A stretch of DNA of 25,477 nt from CAZAFM01 sp964484395. GTDB taxonomy: Bacteria > Campylobacterota > Campylobacteria > Campylobacterales > CAZAFM01. Of this stretch, positions 8,166-15,492 are shown piece after piece (position 1 is the stretch's first letter; every line of letters begins with the position of its first letter). Location: assembly GCA_964484395.1 (NCBI GenBank), contig CAZAFM010000024.1, positions 1 through 25,477 of the forward strand. Reading direction: 5' to 3'. The notes under the pieces were generated by a model. The model was not told where the DNA came from. It ran no database searches and saw only the letters and a list, made by a program, of their open reading frames with translations. The position numbers were made by a program, and so were the translations under genes.

Positions 8166-8951
8166 TTATGATATAGGGATAAAAAATCTATCTCTTTTTT
8201 TAAAGCAGACATATTTATCATAGCCAGCCTCAAGGGCAAGTCTCTCACACACATCTCTACCCTCTCCTATATGACAAGGGTCATGAGCATCTGAACTAAA
8301 GGTTATTGGTATATCAAATGAGTTAGCCTCTCTTAATATATCAAGACTAGGGTATTGCTCACTTACTGGCTTTCTAAGTCCAGAAGCGTTTATCTCTATT
8401 GTCATATTGGCTTTTTTTATCTTTTTTAGCGTGGCTTGGAGTGGAAGTCTTATATCTTTTTGGGGATAGAAGTTGAAGATTTTTACCAAATCCATATGCC
8501 CAACTATATCAAAATATCCAGTATCAGCCATCTCTCCAATTGCTCCTAGATACTCTTCCCAGATAGTATCTATATTTTTACTTTTGTAATCAAATATAGA
8601 ATCAGGATGATCAACACCCCAGCCTTTTAAAAAGTGAACAGAGCCTATAAGATAGTCTATATCTCTATCTTTTAGGATTGACTCTTCCATGTGACCTTCA
8701 AAGTAGTCAACCTCATATGCAAGAAGAACCTCTATCTTACTATCAAACTTCTCTCTGGCACTAAAAATATCGTTTTTATACAGTGGTAGTTGCTCAAAAC
8801 TCATTCTATGCTCTGGGTCAAAGCCCATAGGTGCATGACATGAAAATCCAAAGTGGGTAATTCCCTCATCAATAGCTTTTTGAACATACTCATCAACCTC
8901 ACCTACTGCGTGGTTGCAGTATTTGGTGTGGTTATGCAGGTCTGCTACCAT
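8166..8951 (-). CDS. PHP-domain phosphoesterase, histidinol-phosphatase (HisJ/HisK) family
   Basis: The 261-residue protein starts with the PHP motif DLHNHTKYCNHA (metal ligands His6, His8), continues with a His at FSCHAP near 38-40 and an SVHF strand near 104-107, and ends with FSSDAHDP near 220-227, the C-terminal metal-binding Asp-His. Order and length fit the HolPase family of histidine biosynthesis, which dephosphorylates L-histidinol phosphate, but related PHP proteins act on other phosphates, so the substrate is not certain. The ATG at 8951 shares one base with the fabI stop (TAATG), so it is probably translated from the tpiA-fabI transcript. No other his gene is in the window. Confidence 0.75.
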   Translation of the reverse strand: MVADLHNHTKYCNHAVGEVDEYVQKAIDEGITHFGFSCHAPMGFDPEHRMSFEQLPLYKNDIFSAREKFDSKIEVLLAYEVDYFEGHMEESILKDRDIDYLIGSVHFLKGWGVDHPDSIFDYKSKNIDTIWEEYLGAIGEMADTGYFDIVGHMDLVKIFNFYPQKDIRLPLQATLKKIKKANMTIEINASGLRKPVSEQYPSLDILREANSFDIPITFSSDAHDPCHIGEGRDVCERLALEAGYDKYVCFKKRDRFFIPIS

Positions 8952-9772
8952 TATTTATTCATCTCATCCCAAACCATAGTGGCTTTTCCATCTTTTTCAG
9001 TAACTGCACACATACCCATCTGAGAGTACCCACCATCTACGAAGTGAACCTCACCTGTAACACCGCTTGAGAGATTACTTAGAAGATACATTGCACTATT
9101 TCCAACTTGATTTATTGTAACATTCTCTCTTAATGGTGCATTTGCCTCATTCCACTTGAGGATAAACCTAAAATCACCTATCCCACTAGCAGCCAATGTT
9201 TTTATAGGTCCTGCACTTATAGCATTTACTCTAATACCTCTTGGTCCTAGGTCACTTGCTAAATACCTCACACTTGACTCAAGTGCCGCTTTTGCTACAC
9301 CCATTACATTGTAGTGAGGAACATACTTGATACTTCCTAGATAGGTTAGAGTTAGAATAGACCCGCCCTCATTCATTAGAGGTAGAACAGTTCTTGTTAG
9401 CTCTAGTAGGCTATAAACTGATACATTCATAGCGACATCAAATGCCTCTTTTGTAGTATCTACAAACTCTCCATCAAGTGCCTCTCTAGGAGCATACGCC
9501 ACAGCATGTACGACAAAGTCAATCTTTCCTAAATCCTCTTTTAAAGACTCAGCAAGAACTTTAAAATCATCTGCTTCATTTACATCTAACTTATAAACCT
9601 TATCACTTCCAAACTCTTTTGCTATTGGCTCTACCCTCTTTTTTATCTGATCATTAACATATGTAAAAGCAAGTTCTGCTCCTTGGTCAAAGCAAGATTT
9701 AGCAATTCCGTATGCTATTGATTTGTTGTTTGCTACTCCAACTATTAAGCCTTTTTTACCTTTTAAAACCAT
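8951..9772 (-). CDS. fabI: Enoyl-[acyl-carrier-protein] reductase, FabI type
   Basis: The 273-residue SDR enzyme does the last step of each fatty-acid elongation cycle. It has the FabI-specific cofactor motif VGVANNKSIAYGIA, the catalytic pair Tyr154 and Lys161 in YNVMGVAKAALE with the second FabI tyrosine (Tyr144, in TYLG), and RVNAISAGPIKTLAASGI. This is the FabI class that triclosan inhibits, rather than FabV or FabK. I choose ATG 9772, nine bases behind AGGAG; an in-frame TTG at 9775 is also possible. The order tpiA then fabI is also found in Campylobacter jejuni. Confidence 0.95.
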   Translation of the reverse strand: MVLKGKKGLIVGVANNKSIAYGIAKSCFDQGAELAFTYVNDQIKKRVEPIAKEFGSDKVYKLDVNEADDFKVLAESLKEDLGKIDFVVHAVAYAPREALDGEFVDTTKEAFDVAMNVSVYSLLELTRTVLPLMNEGGSILTLTYLGSIKYVPHYNVMGVAKAALESSVRYLASDLGPRGIRVNAISAGPIKTLAASGIGDFRFILKWNEANAPLRENVTINQVGNSAMYLLSNLSSGVTGEVHFVDGGYSQMGMCAVTEKDGKATMVWDEMNK

Positions 9773-9794
9773 CAATAGTTCTCCTAATAATTTT

Positions 9795-9816
9795 GCCTAT
9801 TTTAACAAAATAAGGC
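9795..9816 (-). other. Hairpin between tpiA and fabI
   Basis: The arms GCCT-ATTTT (9795-9803) and AAAAT-AGGC (9807-9816, one bulged A) form a tight hairpin with a three-base loop. It lies 12 bases beyond the tpiA stop. On the transcribed (minus) strand it is followed by AAAATTATT rather than a U-run, so it looks more like an mRNA stability or partial-readthrough element than a strong terminator. Confidence 0.35.
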
Positions 9817-9827
9817 TTTTAACTTGG

Positions 9828-10523
9828 CTAAATAGACGCTATAATAGCTCTAAAACTATCAACATCCCAACTAGCAGTCCCAATAAGTGCTCCATCAACT
9901 GAGTCTAGAGAGAGTATCTCTTTTGCATTTGCTGGCTTTACGCTTCCACCATATAGAAGTGGTGAGCTTATGTGCTTTTTTAGTTCACCATGGATGTTAT
10001 CAATATCTTCTACTTTTGCACTAACACCAGTACCTATTGCCCATACTGGCTCATACGCCATCACTAGCTTGGGATACTCAAGGTCTATTCCTTCAAGCTG
10101 CTTTAGATTATACTCCATAACAGCCTCTCTTCCTTGTTTCATAACCTCAAGTGGCTCACCAATGCAGAAAAAAATCTCATAATTTTTTGACTTAAAAAAA
10201 TCAAACTTCTCTTTTATAAGTTCACTTGACTCTTTTATTACATGTCGTCTCTCACTATGTCCTATGAGGATTGTTTTTATATCAAACTCATCTAGTTGCT
10301 CACTTCCTATCTCTCCAGTACATGAGCCACTCTCTATAGGATATGCATTTTGAGCACCTATAGTTATACCATTATAACTATAATTACCAAAGCTAGTAGC
10401 AGTTGGAAAAACATAGATAGAGTCTTTATTTTTTAGATTCAAAGCTGTGGGTGCTAATGCCTTTAGATACTCAGCAGTGCTGCTTCTTGTGTGGTTTGTC
10501 TTAAAATTCGCTGCAAAAATCAT
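9828..10523 (-). CDS. tpiA: Triosephosphate isomerase
   Basis: The 231-residue TIM barrel interconverts dihydroxyacetone phosphate and glyceraldehyde 3-phosphate. Catalytic residues are Asn6 and Lys8 (AANFKTN), His89 (IGHSERR) and Glu158 (AYEPVWAIGTG), with the phosphate-binding LYGGSVKPAN near the end. An upstream ATG at 10553 would add ten residues, but the ATG at 10523 has AAAGGAG at the right distance and begins the conserved first strand, so it is preferred. The protein is shorter than the usual 250 residues, as seen in Campylobacter relatives. In C. jejuni tpiA sits beside pgk and gapA; here those genes are absent and the upstream neighbour is a divergent rhodanese. Confidence 0.95.
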   Translation of the reverse strand: MIFAANFKTNHTRSSTAEYLKALAPTALNLKNKDSIYVFPTATSFGNYSYNGITIGAQNAYPIESGSCTGEIGSEQLDEFDIKTILIGHSERRHVIKESSELIKEKFDFFKSKNYEIFFCIGEPLEVMKQGREAVMEYNLKQLEGIDLEYPKLVMAYEPVWAIGTGVSAKVEDIDNIHGELKKHISSPLLYGGSVKPANAKEILSLDSVDGALIGTASWDVDSFRAIIASI

Positions 10524-10751
10524 CAAAACTCCTTTATTTAGTTGTTGCTTCATTCTACAATAAAAAAATTACTATTTAGATTTATTTTGTTAAGCCTATT
10601 AATTCAGCAAAGAGAGGGCTATAAATATCTTTGTTACTTTTATACACATCCTTACCTTAGAAACATAAATAATTCTTATTTTTAATCTATCTCTGGATAA
10701 AATCTCCCAAATCAACTCTTTAGTTGAAAATCTATTAAAAAGGATGAAGTT

Positions 10752-11525
10752 ATGAGAAGACTCTTCACATCACTTGTTATTGTTTTAGCTTCTGCACTTA
10801 CTCTTAGTGCTAGTGGTTTTGGTGAATTTTACGAAAGGTTTGGGGATTTAGATGTCAATAAAGGCTACAGTCCTACAAATGGTGAGATAAAGGCAAAAAC
10901 CAAAAAACTAGGATACTACGCTTCAGTAGATGAGGTAAGAGATGCATTAAATGGTGTTAAAAAAGATGGAAAACCTATAGTAATTGTTGATTCTAGAACA
11001 AAAGCGGAACAAGAAGGTCTATATCTAAAAGGTGCTATTCTAGCTAATCTTAGAGGGTGGAATAAAGCTTTTGAAAAGCCTAGTATGCACAGTAATAACC
11101 TAGGTGGAGTATATAGCTACTGTAGAACAGGGACTGACCAAGCAGATAATATTGTAAAGCTTCAGTGGCTTTTTCAAGGAAAAGCAAAAGTTTTTGGTAT
11201 AAAAGATATGGTTGATGCGTGCCATCCTGCTGTAAGCAAAAGTGGAAATGTTCTTGATGCTAGCCTATGGGCTAAAAAGACCTATGTACAGAGTGATGGT
11301 AAAGGAGAGTACTATGAGGTAAACTGCCCTCAAGTAAAAGATGCTTGCACACCAATAGCAGTATATACTCAAGATGATATAGAGGTTACAGAAGACTTAG
11401 GGGATGAGCTACCAAAGTCAATAGTTATGAAAAACAAAAACCTTAATAAAGAGGTTACAGTCTATAAAGGTGCAGACAACCACTACTATAAGAAACACTG
11501 CTGGGGAAGCATAGCGGGAAAATAG
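10752..11525 (+). CDS. Secreted rhodanese-domain protein with cysteine-containing C-terminus
   Basis: The protein has 257 residues. A signal peptide (about 1-20, ending LSASG) predicts periplasmic export. A rhodanese domain spans about 55-160: an IVIVDSRTKAEQEG strand with the Asp-Ser-Arg typical of the family, and the active-site loop CRTGTD with Cys124. The roughly 95-residue C-terminal part has four more cysteines (157, 192, 199, 250) and no family I recognise; its last helix contains YYKKHCWG. Rhodanese folds move sulfane sulfur through the active-site Cys, so a periplasmic sulfur-transfer role is plausible in a sulfur-oxidising host, but that is inference. The start is ATG 10752 after AAAAAGGATG. 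It is followed by a hairpin terminator, so it appears monocistronic. Confidence 0.78.
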   Translation: MRRLFTSLVIVLASALTLSASGFGEFYERFGDLDVNKGYSPTNGEIKAKTKKLGYYASVDEVRDALNGVKKDGKPIVIVDSRTKAEQEGLYLKGAILANLRGWNKAFEKPSMHSNNLGGVYSYCRTGTDQADNIVKLQWLFQGKAKVFGIKDMVDACHPAVSKSGNVLDASLWAKKTYVQSDGKGEYYEVNCPQVKDACTPIAVYTQDDIEVTEDLGDELPKSIVMKNKNLNKEVTVYKGADNHYYKKHCWGSIAGK

Positions 11526-11538
11526 ATAAATAAATAAC

Positions 11539-11565
11539 AAAGAAGCTTCATATAGGGGCTTCTTT
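11539..11565 (+). terminator. Terminator-like hairpin after the rhodanese gene
   Basis: Perfect 8-base arms AAAGAAGC (11539-11546) and GCTTCTTT (11558-11565) enclose an 11-base loop, starting 14 bases after the rhodanese stop. The right arm ends in TTT, but the following U-run is short, so it may terminate only partly. Confidence 0.6.
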
Positions 11566-11569
11566 AGTT

Positions 11570-11767
11570 ATGAAACGCTCAGTTCCAAAAACAAATAAGT
11601 ATAAAAATCTTGAGCGTTTCATTAGAGCGATTCCGCAGTGCAAAGCACGAGGACAGAAGCGAGGGCACTCTGCCTGTGAAGCAAAGCGGAACTTCAAGCT
11701 TTAGCGCAGAATGGAGTTCCTTTGTAGCTTGTTGGAAAGGAGATTTATAGGTCAATATAGAAATCAA
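11570..11767. repeat. Non-coding inverted-repeat element, GC-richer than its surroundings, unassigned
   Basis: A perfect 12-base inverted repeat (A+TGAAACGCTCA at 11570-11581 against TGAGCGTTTCA+T at 11611-11622) has a 29-base AT-rich spacer. Beyond it are further pairing segments: GTGC-aaa-GCAC (11638-11648), GGCA-ctc-TGCC (11664-11674), TTCCGC/GCGGAA (11631-11636 with 11686-11691), and a 9-base hairpin GGAACTTCA/TGGAGTTCC (11688-11696 with 11712-11720, one wobble). Base composition differs from the AT-rich flanks. The 62-codon open frame on the minus strand here (11579-11767) lacks any recognisable family. The layout suggests a dispersed intergenic repeat, a MITE-like remnant or a structured RNA. 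I cannot tell which. Confidence 0.45.
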
Positions 11768-11799
11768 AGACCTCTAGAATTGAGTATCTGAGACAAAAA

Positions 11800-12687
11800 C
11801 TACTTAGAATCTTCTCTTCCCTTGCATGGATAGACTACTAGCATAGTTACCGCAAAAAGTATTAACACCATTCCCAAAACTTGAACTACATCAAGAGCTT
11901 CATTTAAGAAAAGAACCCCGAACAAAGATGCTGTAACTGGCTCAATCATAGCTACTATAGAGGCAATAGCTGGAAGAGTATAGTTAATCCCATTTACATA
12001 CATAATAAATGACAACCCCCCACCAAATACACCTAAAGCTACAAAAATAGGTAGTGATTGTGAAACAAAAACCCTAGATACCTCATCCATTTGGACTAAA
12101 GATAGAAGAATAACTACAAGAGTGCTAAATGCTATTACCAAAATACCCTGCGTACTACCATAAGGGGATGCGTACTTAAAACCAAAAATAAAGAGTGCAT
12201 AAAAAAGCGCTGATACAATTCCTGCAATAATAGCAAAAGGAGTTACACTACTACCTTCAACACTATACACTTGAGTTAAAAGAACTATACCTATCATAAC
12301 CACTACAATTGCTAGTGATTTTAAAACTGTAACCTTCTCTAAACCAAGTGCAAAAGATGCAGCATATACAAAAACTGGTGCACAATACATAAGAGTAGCT
12401 GCTACTGCAATACTTCCTTCAGCAATGCTCATAAAATAAAAAATAAAATTTCCAGAAATTCCGACACCTGCTACAAATGACCAAAGCCACATCTCGCGTC
12501 TTTCAAAACCGTGCTTTTTGCGTCTAAAAAAAAGCCATATAGTAACAAATACTAATCCAATACCTCCCCTAAAAAGGGACACCAAAAAGGCACTCCATCC
12601 TTGTTGCATCAATATAGCACCAAGACCCCCTGCCAAACCCCAGAAAAAAGCTGCCAGAACAACAAATACTAATCCAAATCTAAGCAA
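11800..12687 (-). CDS. EamA/DMT-superfamily transporter
   Basis: The 295-residue protein has ten predicted membrane segments arranged as two EamA repeats (about 1-140 and 150-290). Typical marks are the N-terminal FFWGLAGG, RGGIGL in the second segment, and the second-repeat ending MIEPVTASLFGVLFLNEAL. Members export amino acids, metabolites or drugs; the substrate is not readable. The start is TTG at 12687, supported by a perfect AGGAGG Shine-Dalgarno at 12698-12693; there is no ATG that would keep the first helix. It follows the 188-residue periplasmic protein by 23 bases and is likely in its operon. Confidence 0.85.
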   Translation of the reverse strand: MLRFGLVFVVLAAFFWGLAGGLGAILMQQGWSAFLVSLFRGGIGLVFVTIWLFFRRKKHGFERREMWLWSFVAGVGISGNFIFYFMSIAEGSIAVAATLMYCAPVFVYAASFALGLEKVTVLKSLAIVVVMIGIVLLTQVYSVEGSSVTPFAIIAGIVSALFYALFIFGFKYASPYGSTQGILVIAFSTLVVILLSLVQMDEVSRVFVSQSLPIFVALGVFGGGLSFIMYVNGINYTLPAIASIVAMIEPVTASLFGVLFLNEALDVVQVLGMVLILFAVTMLVVYPCKGREDSK

Positions 12688-12710
12688 ATCAACCTCCTAT
12701 TGGAGTTTGA

Positions 12711-13277
12711 TTAAGGAATAAGGCTTTTTCCCTCTTTCTCAAAGTACTTTCCAAGCATATTATTCTCTACCAAACTTTCCTTAAATCTAAAATCAGCCCT
12801 CTTAGACTCTGGTATAAGCTCACATGATTTGCACACCTGAGTTGCTATAGAGCCATCATAGTCTATAACAAATAGATCTCCAAAAGTATCATAAGTGGTT
12901 ATGACATAAAATTCACCACCATCTTTACTATACTTTGCAATCTCTATCTCCTCTACCTCATAACCCTTTAATTTTTCTACATTTTCTACTTTTCTCTTCA
13001 TAAAGTCAATAAAAAAACGGCTAGCAAGTCCAGTCCATTCACAGTCAGCTCCAAGCTTCACATACTCTGCATGAAAACTCTCTTCATCTACCATAAAAGC
13101 TCTACTTACACACTGACCAGCCTCTGAGTCTCTATCTTGTGGTGGAAAGTTCAAAACAAACTCTAAATCCCCGCTTTTTGCAACTATCTTATCACTACTA
13201 ACATCTATGGAGTTTGTAGTTGGCCATGCATGTAGTAGTGAGCCAAATAGTACTATGGCTATTAATACATTTTTCAT
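12711..13277 (-). CDS. Unknown secreted protein with CxxC
   Basis: I do not recognise a family. The 188-residue product begins with a signal peptide (about 1-18, LLHAW) and then has alternating strands with no further membrane segment, so it is probably periplasmic. It contains four cysteines after the signal (56, 79, 149, 152), the last two as CKSC, which could form disulfides or bind a metal. The pattern TTYDTFGDLFVIDYDG around 127-142 suggests a beta-rich fold. It starts at ATG 13277 with AAAGGTAG upstream. Downstream of the sirtuin and upstream of the EamA transporter, it is probably in one transcript, but no shared pathway is evident. Confidence 0.65.
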   Translation of the reverse strand: MKNVLIAIVLFGSLLHAWPTTNSIDVSSDKIVAKSGDLEFVLNFPPQDRDSEAGQCVSRAFMVDEESFHAEYVKLGADCEWTGLASRFFIDFMKRKVENVEKLKGYEVEEIEIAKYSKDGGEFYVITTYDTFGDLFVIDYDGSIATQVCKSCELIPESKRADFRFKESLVENNMLGKYFEKEGKSLIP

Positions 13278-13327
13278 CAGTCTACCTTTTTGTTGATTTA
13301 TCTAATACTACCTTTTTGATTCTTTTT

Positions 13328-14023
13328 TTATACTAACAAACCCTCTACCTCATCCACAATCTCATCAATTGCCTCAGTTGCAGGCTTGTATAGACACTTC
13401 TCATATAGCCTCTCATCTATAATCTCACTTGGCTCTAGATTATTTAAAATAGCTCTTTTATTACCGCCTCTTATGAACATATCTGAGTTTATTACATTTC
13501 CACTAGTACCTATAACTACTAGCAACTCACAACTATCCATAAGAGCAAACCCTTGTGCATACGCAGGTGCAGGCTCGCCAAAAAACACTATATCAGGTCT
13601 AAGTCTTCCCTTGCAACCACCACAAAGCCTCTCAAGTGGTAGCTCTTCATATCCTATGTTTTCTATCTCTCCACAAGACATACATCGTATTTGAGGTAAA
13701 AAACCATGAAGATGCATCACATCCTTGCATCCTGCCCTCTCAAAAAGATCATCTACATTTTGTGTAATTACTGCTATATCTTTTGGATGGCGATTTTTTA
13801 GTTCTGCAATTTTGGTATGTGCAATATTTGGACTAACGCTTGCTAGTTGCATGCGTCTTTTATCATAGAACTTAATAGTCTCCTCATAGTTCCAATCCAA
13901 GCATCCAGCACTGCAAATATCCTCTATCTTGTAGCGCTCCCATAGTCCTCCACTATCTCTAAAAGTACTAAGCCCACTCTGCGCACTAAGACCTGCTCCA
14001 CTAAAAATAACGACTTTTGGCAT
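13328..14023 (-). CDS. Sir2-family NAD-dependent protein deacylase, class III-like
   Basis: The 231-residue sirtuin has the NAD-binding GAGLSAQSGLSTFRD at 9-23, TQNVDDLFERAG at 87-98, catalytic His106 (HLHG), a complete zinc site Cys114/117/134/137, and RPDIVFFGE at 142-150. Tyr53 and Arg56 (YDKR) match the YxxR pair that makes SIRT5 and E. coli CobB act on acidic acyl groups, so lysine desuccinylation or demalonylation as well as deacetylation is expected. The enzyme is cytoplasmic and uses NAD, releasing nicotinamide and O-acyl-ADP-ribose. The start is ATG 14023 behind AAAGGAAC. It leads the three-gene minus-strand group. Confidence 0.92.
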   Translation of the reverse strand: MPKVVIFSGAGLSAQSGLSTFRDSGGLWERYKIEDICSAGCLDWNYEETIKFYDKRRMQLASVSPNIAHTKIAELKNRHPKDIAVITQNVDDLFERAGCKDVMHLHGFLPQIRCMSCGEIENIGYEELPLERLCGGCKGRLRPDIVFFGEPAPAYAQGFALMDSCELLVVIGTSGNVINSDMFIRGGNKRAILNNLEPSEIIDERLYEKCLYKPATEAIDEIVDEVEGLLV

Positions 14024-14052
14024 GATTGTTCCTTTTTTTTTAAACTATCGTG

Positions 14053-14069
14053 TATAATGTTTCAAACAT
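14053..14069 (+). promoter_or_regulatory. -10 box of the sugar-porter gene with overlapping operator-like repeat
   Basis: TATAAT lies at 14053-14058 behind a nine-base T-run (14032-14040), with no clear -35, the usual form in Campylobacterota. A perfect inverted repeat ATGTTT-c-AAACAT at 14057-14069 covers the expected transcription start, a position where a repressor would block initiation. The expected leader to ATG 14092 is about 25 bases. Confidence 0.55.
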
Positions 14070-14091
14070 AGAGTTTACCAAAAGGATGTTT

Positions 14092-15492
14092 ATGCCTACT
14101 TCATCACGGCACTATAATTTCATAGTCTATTGGACTGCTATAGTAGCAGCTCTAGGTGGGCTTTTATTTGGGCTAGATCAGGGGTTTATAGCTAACTCAC
14201 TTAGTACTATTGATAAAGTATATGACCTAGATGTAGCCCAGGGAGAGCACTACTCTGCAGTTTTAGCAGCAGGAGGTATTTTAGGGGCGCTAAGTTCTGG
14301 GGTTATTGCTAGATATTTAGGGCGAAAGAGAAGTCTTGTTATAGCTGGCTTTTTGTTTACTAGTATGACTATTATAAGTGCTTTGATTCCGCCTTTTGAG
14401 ATTCTTTATATTTGTAGGTTTTTCTTAGGATATGCTGTTGGTTTAGCATCTTTTGTAGTTCCTCTATATCTATCTGAAACCGCTCCTTCAAAGATTCGTG
14501 GCTCTATGGGCACACTTTTTCAGTTTATGATAACTATTGGTATATTTTTAATATCTCTTACAAACTACATAATGGTAGAGTTTATCTCAGATGAAGTGAG
14601 TAGACTTCCTTTGATGTTTTTGGTTATTACTCTTTTTGCTAGCTTGATGTTTATAGGATCGCTTTTTCTACCTGAGAGTCCCAGATGGCTGATGCTAAAG
14701 GGCAAAAACGAACTAGCTCTTATAACTTTAAAAAAGATATACTCCAAAAAAGAGGATTTAGATAGAGCTATAAAAGAGATACAAGAGGCTATAGCAAACT
14801 CAAAAGGTGTTTTTGAAGGTATAAAAAAACCATACTTTATAAAAATCCTCCTAGTAGGGGTTGGCTTGCAGATGTTTCAACAACTAGTTGGAATAAATAT
14901 GATGATATATTATGCTCCTACTATCTTTGGATATGCAGAGATTCACGGCTTTTTTGCGATGATGACTGTTCCTGTTGTAAATGTTCTTTTTACTATACCC
15001 GCTATATTTTTAGTAGAGAAGTGGGGACGAAAAAAACTACTCTACTTTGGAGCTACAGTTATGCTAGTCTCACTTGTAAGTGCGGGTGTGGCTTTTTCTA
15101 TGATAGGAGGAGTTAATCCTATGGATATAGGAGCTATACCAAAAGGGATACTTCTTATCTCCGCAGTTGTTTATATATTTGGTTTTGCCATATCATGGGG
15201 TCCTATGGCGTGGCTTGTCTGTGCTGAGATATTTCCACTTGAAGGAAGAGAGGTTGGTATGACTGTTACTACTATGGTAAACTGGACTTTTGCAGGACTT
15301 GTTATGGGAACTGCGCTTAGCTTTATGCAAGCTTTTGGAAATGCATCTATCTTTTTTGTATTTGCTGGGTTCTGCCTGCTCTCAATGCTGTTTTTATACT
15401 TTTTTGTCCCAGAGACAAAGGGTGTGACACTAGAGCAGATAGAGGCAAAGCTCAAAAAAGGCTACAAGTTACGAGATATAGGAGAGAGCTAG
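14092..15492 (+). CDS. MFS sugar porter (sugar/H+ symporter family)
   Basis: The protein has 466 residues and 12 predicted membrane segments. Sugar-porter signatures are complete: GRKRS in loop 2-3, PLYLSETAPSKIRG after segment 4, PESPRWLMLKGK between the halves, QQLVGINMMIYYAPTIF in segment 7, GRKK in loop 8-9, WGPMAWLVCAEIFP in segment 10 and PETKGVTLEQIE at the end. Such proteins (XylE, GalP, AraE) import sugars with protons. I start it at ATG 14092, six bases after AAAGG; the longer in-frame GTG at 14050 lies upstream of the -10 box and cannot be in that transcript. No sugar catabolic gene is adjacent, and most members of this phylum do not grow on sugars, so the substrate is an open question. 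Confidence 0.9.
   Translation: MPTSSRHYNFIVYWTAIVAALGGLLFGLDQGFIANSLSTIDKVYDLDVAQGEHYSAVLAAGGILGALSSGVIARYLGRKRSLVIAGFLFTSMTIISALIPPFEILYICRFFLGYAVGLASFVVPLYLSETAPSKIRGSMGTLFQFMITIGIFLISLTNYIMVEFISDEVSRLPLMFLVITLFASLMFIGSLFLPESPRWLMLKGKNELALITLKKIYSKKEDLDRAIKEIQEAIANSKGVFEGIKKPYFIKILLVGVGLQMFQQLVGINMMIYYAPTIFGYAEIHGFFAMMTVPVVNVLFTIPAIFLVEKWGRKKLLYFGATVMLVSLVSAGVAFSMIGGVNPMDIGAIPKGILLISAVVYIFGFAISWGPMAWLVCAEIFPLEGREVGMTVTTMVNWTFAGLVMGTALSFMQAFGNASIFFVFAGFCLLSMLFLYFFVPETKGVTLEQIEAKLKKGYKLRDIGES

Noticed and set aside
10524..10553. Ten-residue extension of TpiA from ATG 10553
   Set aside because: The internal ATG 10523 has a proper AAAGGAG and begins the conserved first strand.
11570..11720. 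Possible tRNA or CRISPR repeat in the GC-richer element
   Set aside because: The stems do not fit a cloverleaf, there is no T-loop consensus, and there are no regularly spaced repeats.
11579..11767. 62-codon open frame on the minus strand in the inverted-repeat element
   Set aside because: No family, no convincing Shine-Dalgarno, and its low-complexity translation follows the repeat structure. It is treated as part of the non-coding element.
14050..14091. Longer N-terminus of the sugar porter from GTG 14050
   Set aside because: The GTG lies upstream of the TATAAT box, lacks a Shine-Dalgarno, and the added 14 residues do not resemble the family.
15171..15455. 94-codon antisense frame in the sugar porter gene
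   Set aside because: Opposite the conserved last segments of the MFS gene, with no start signal or family match.
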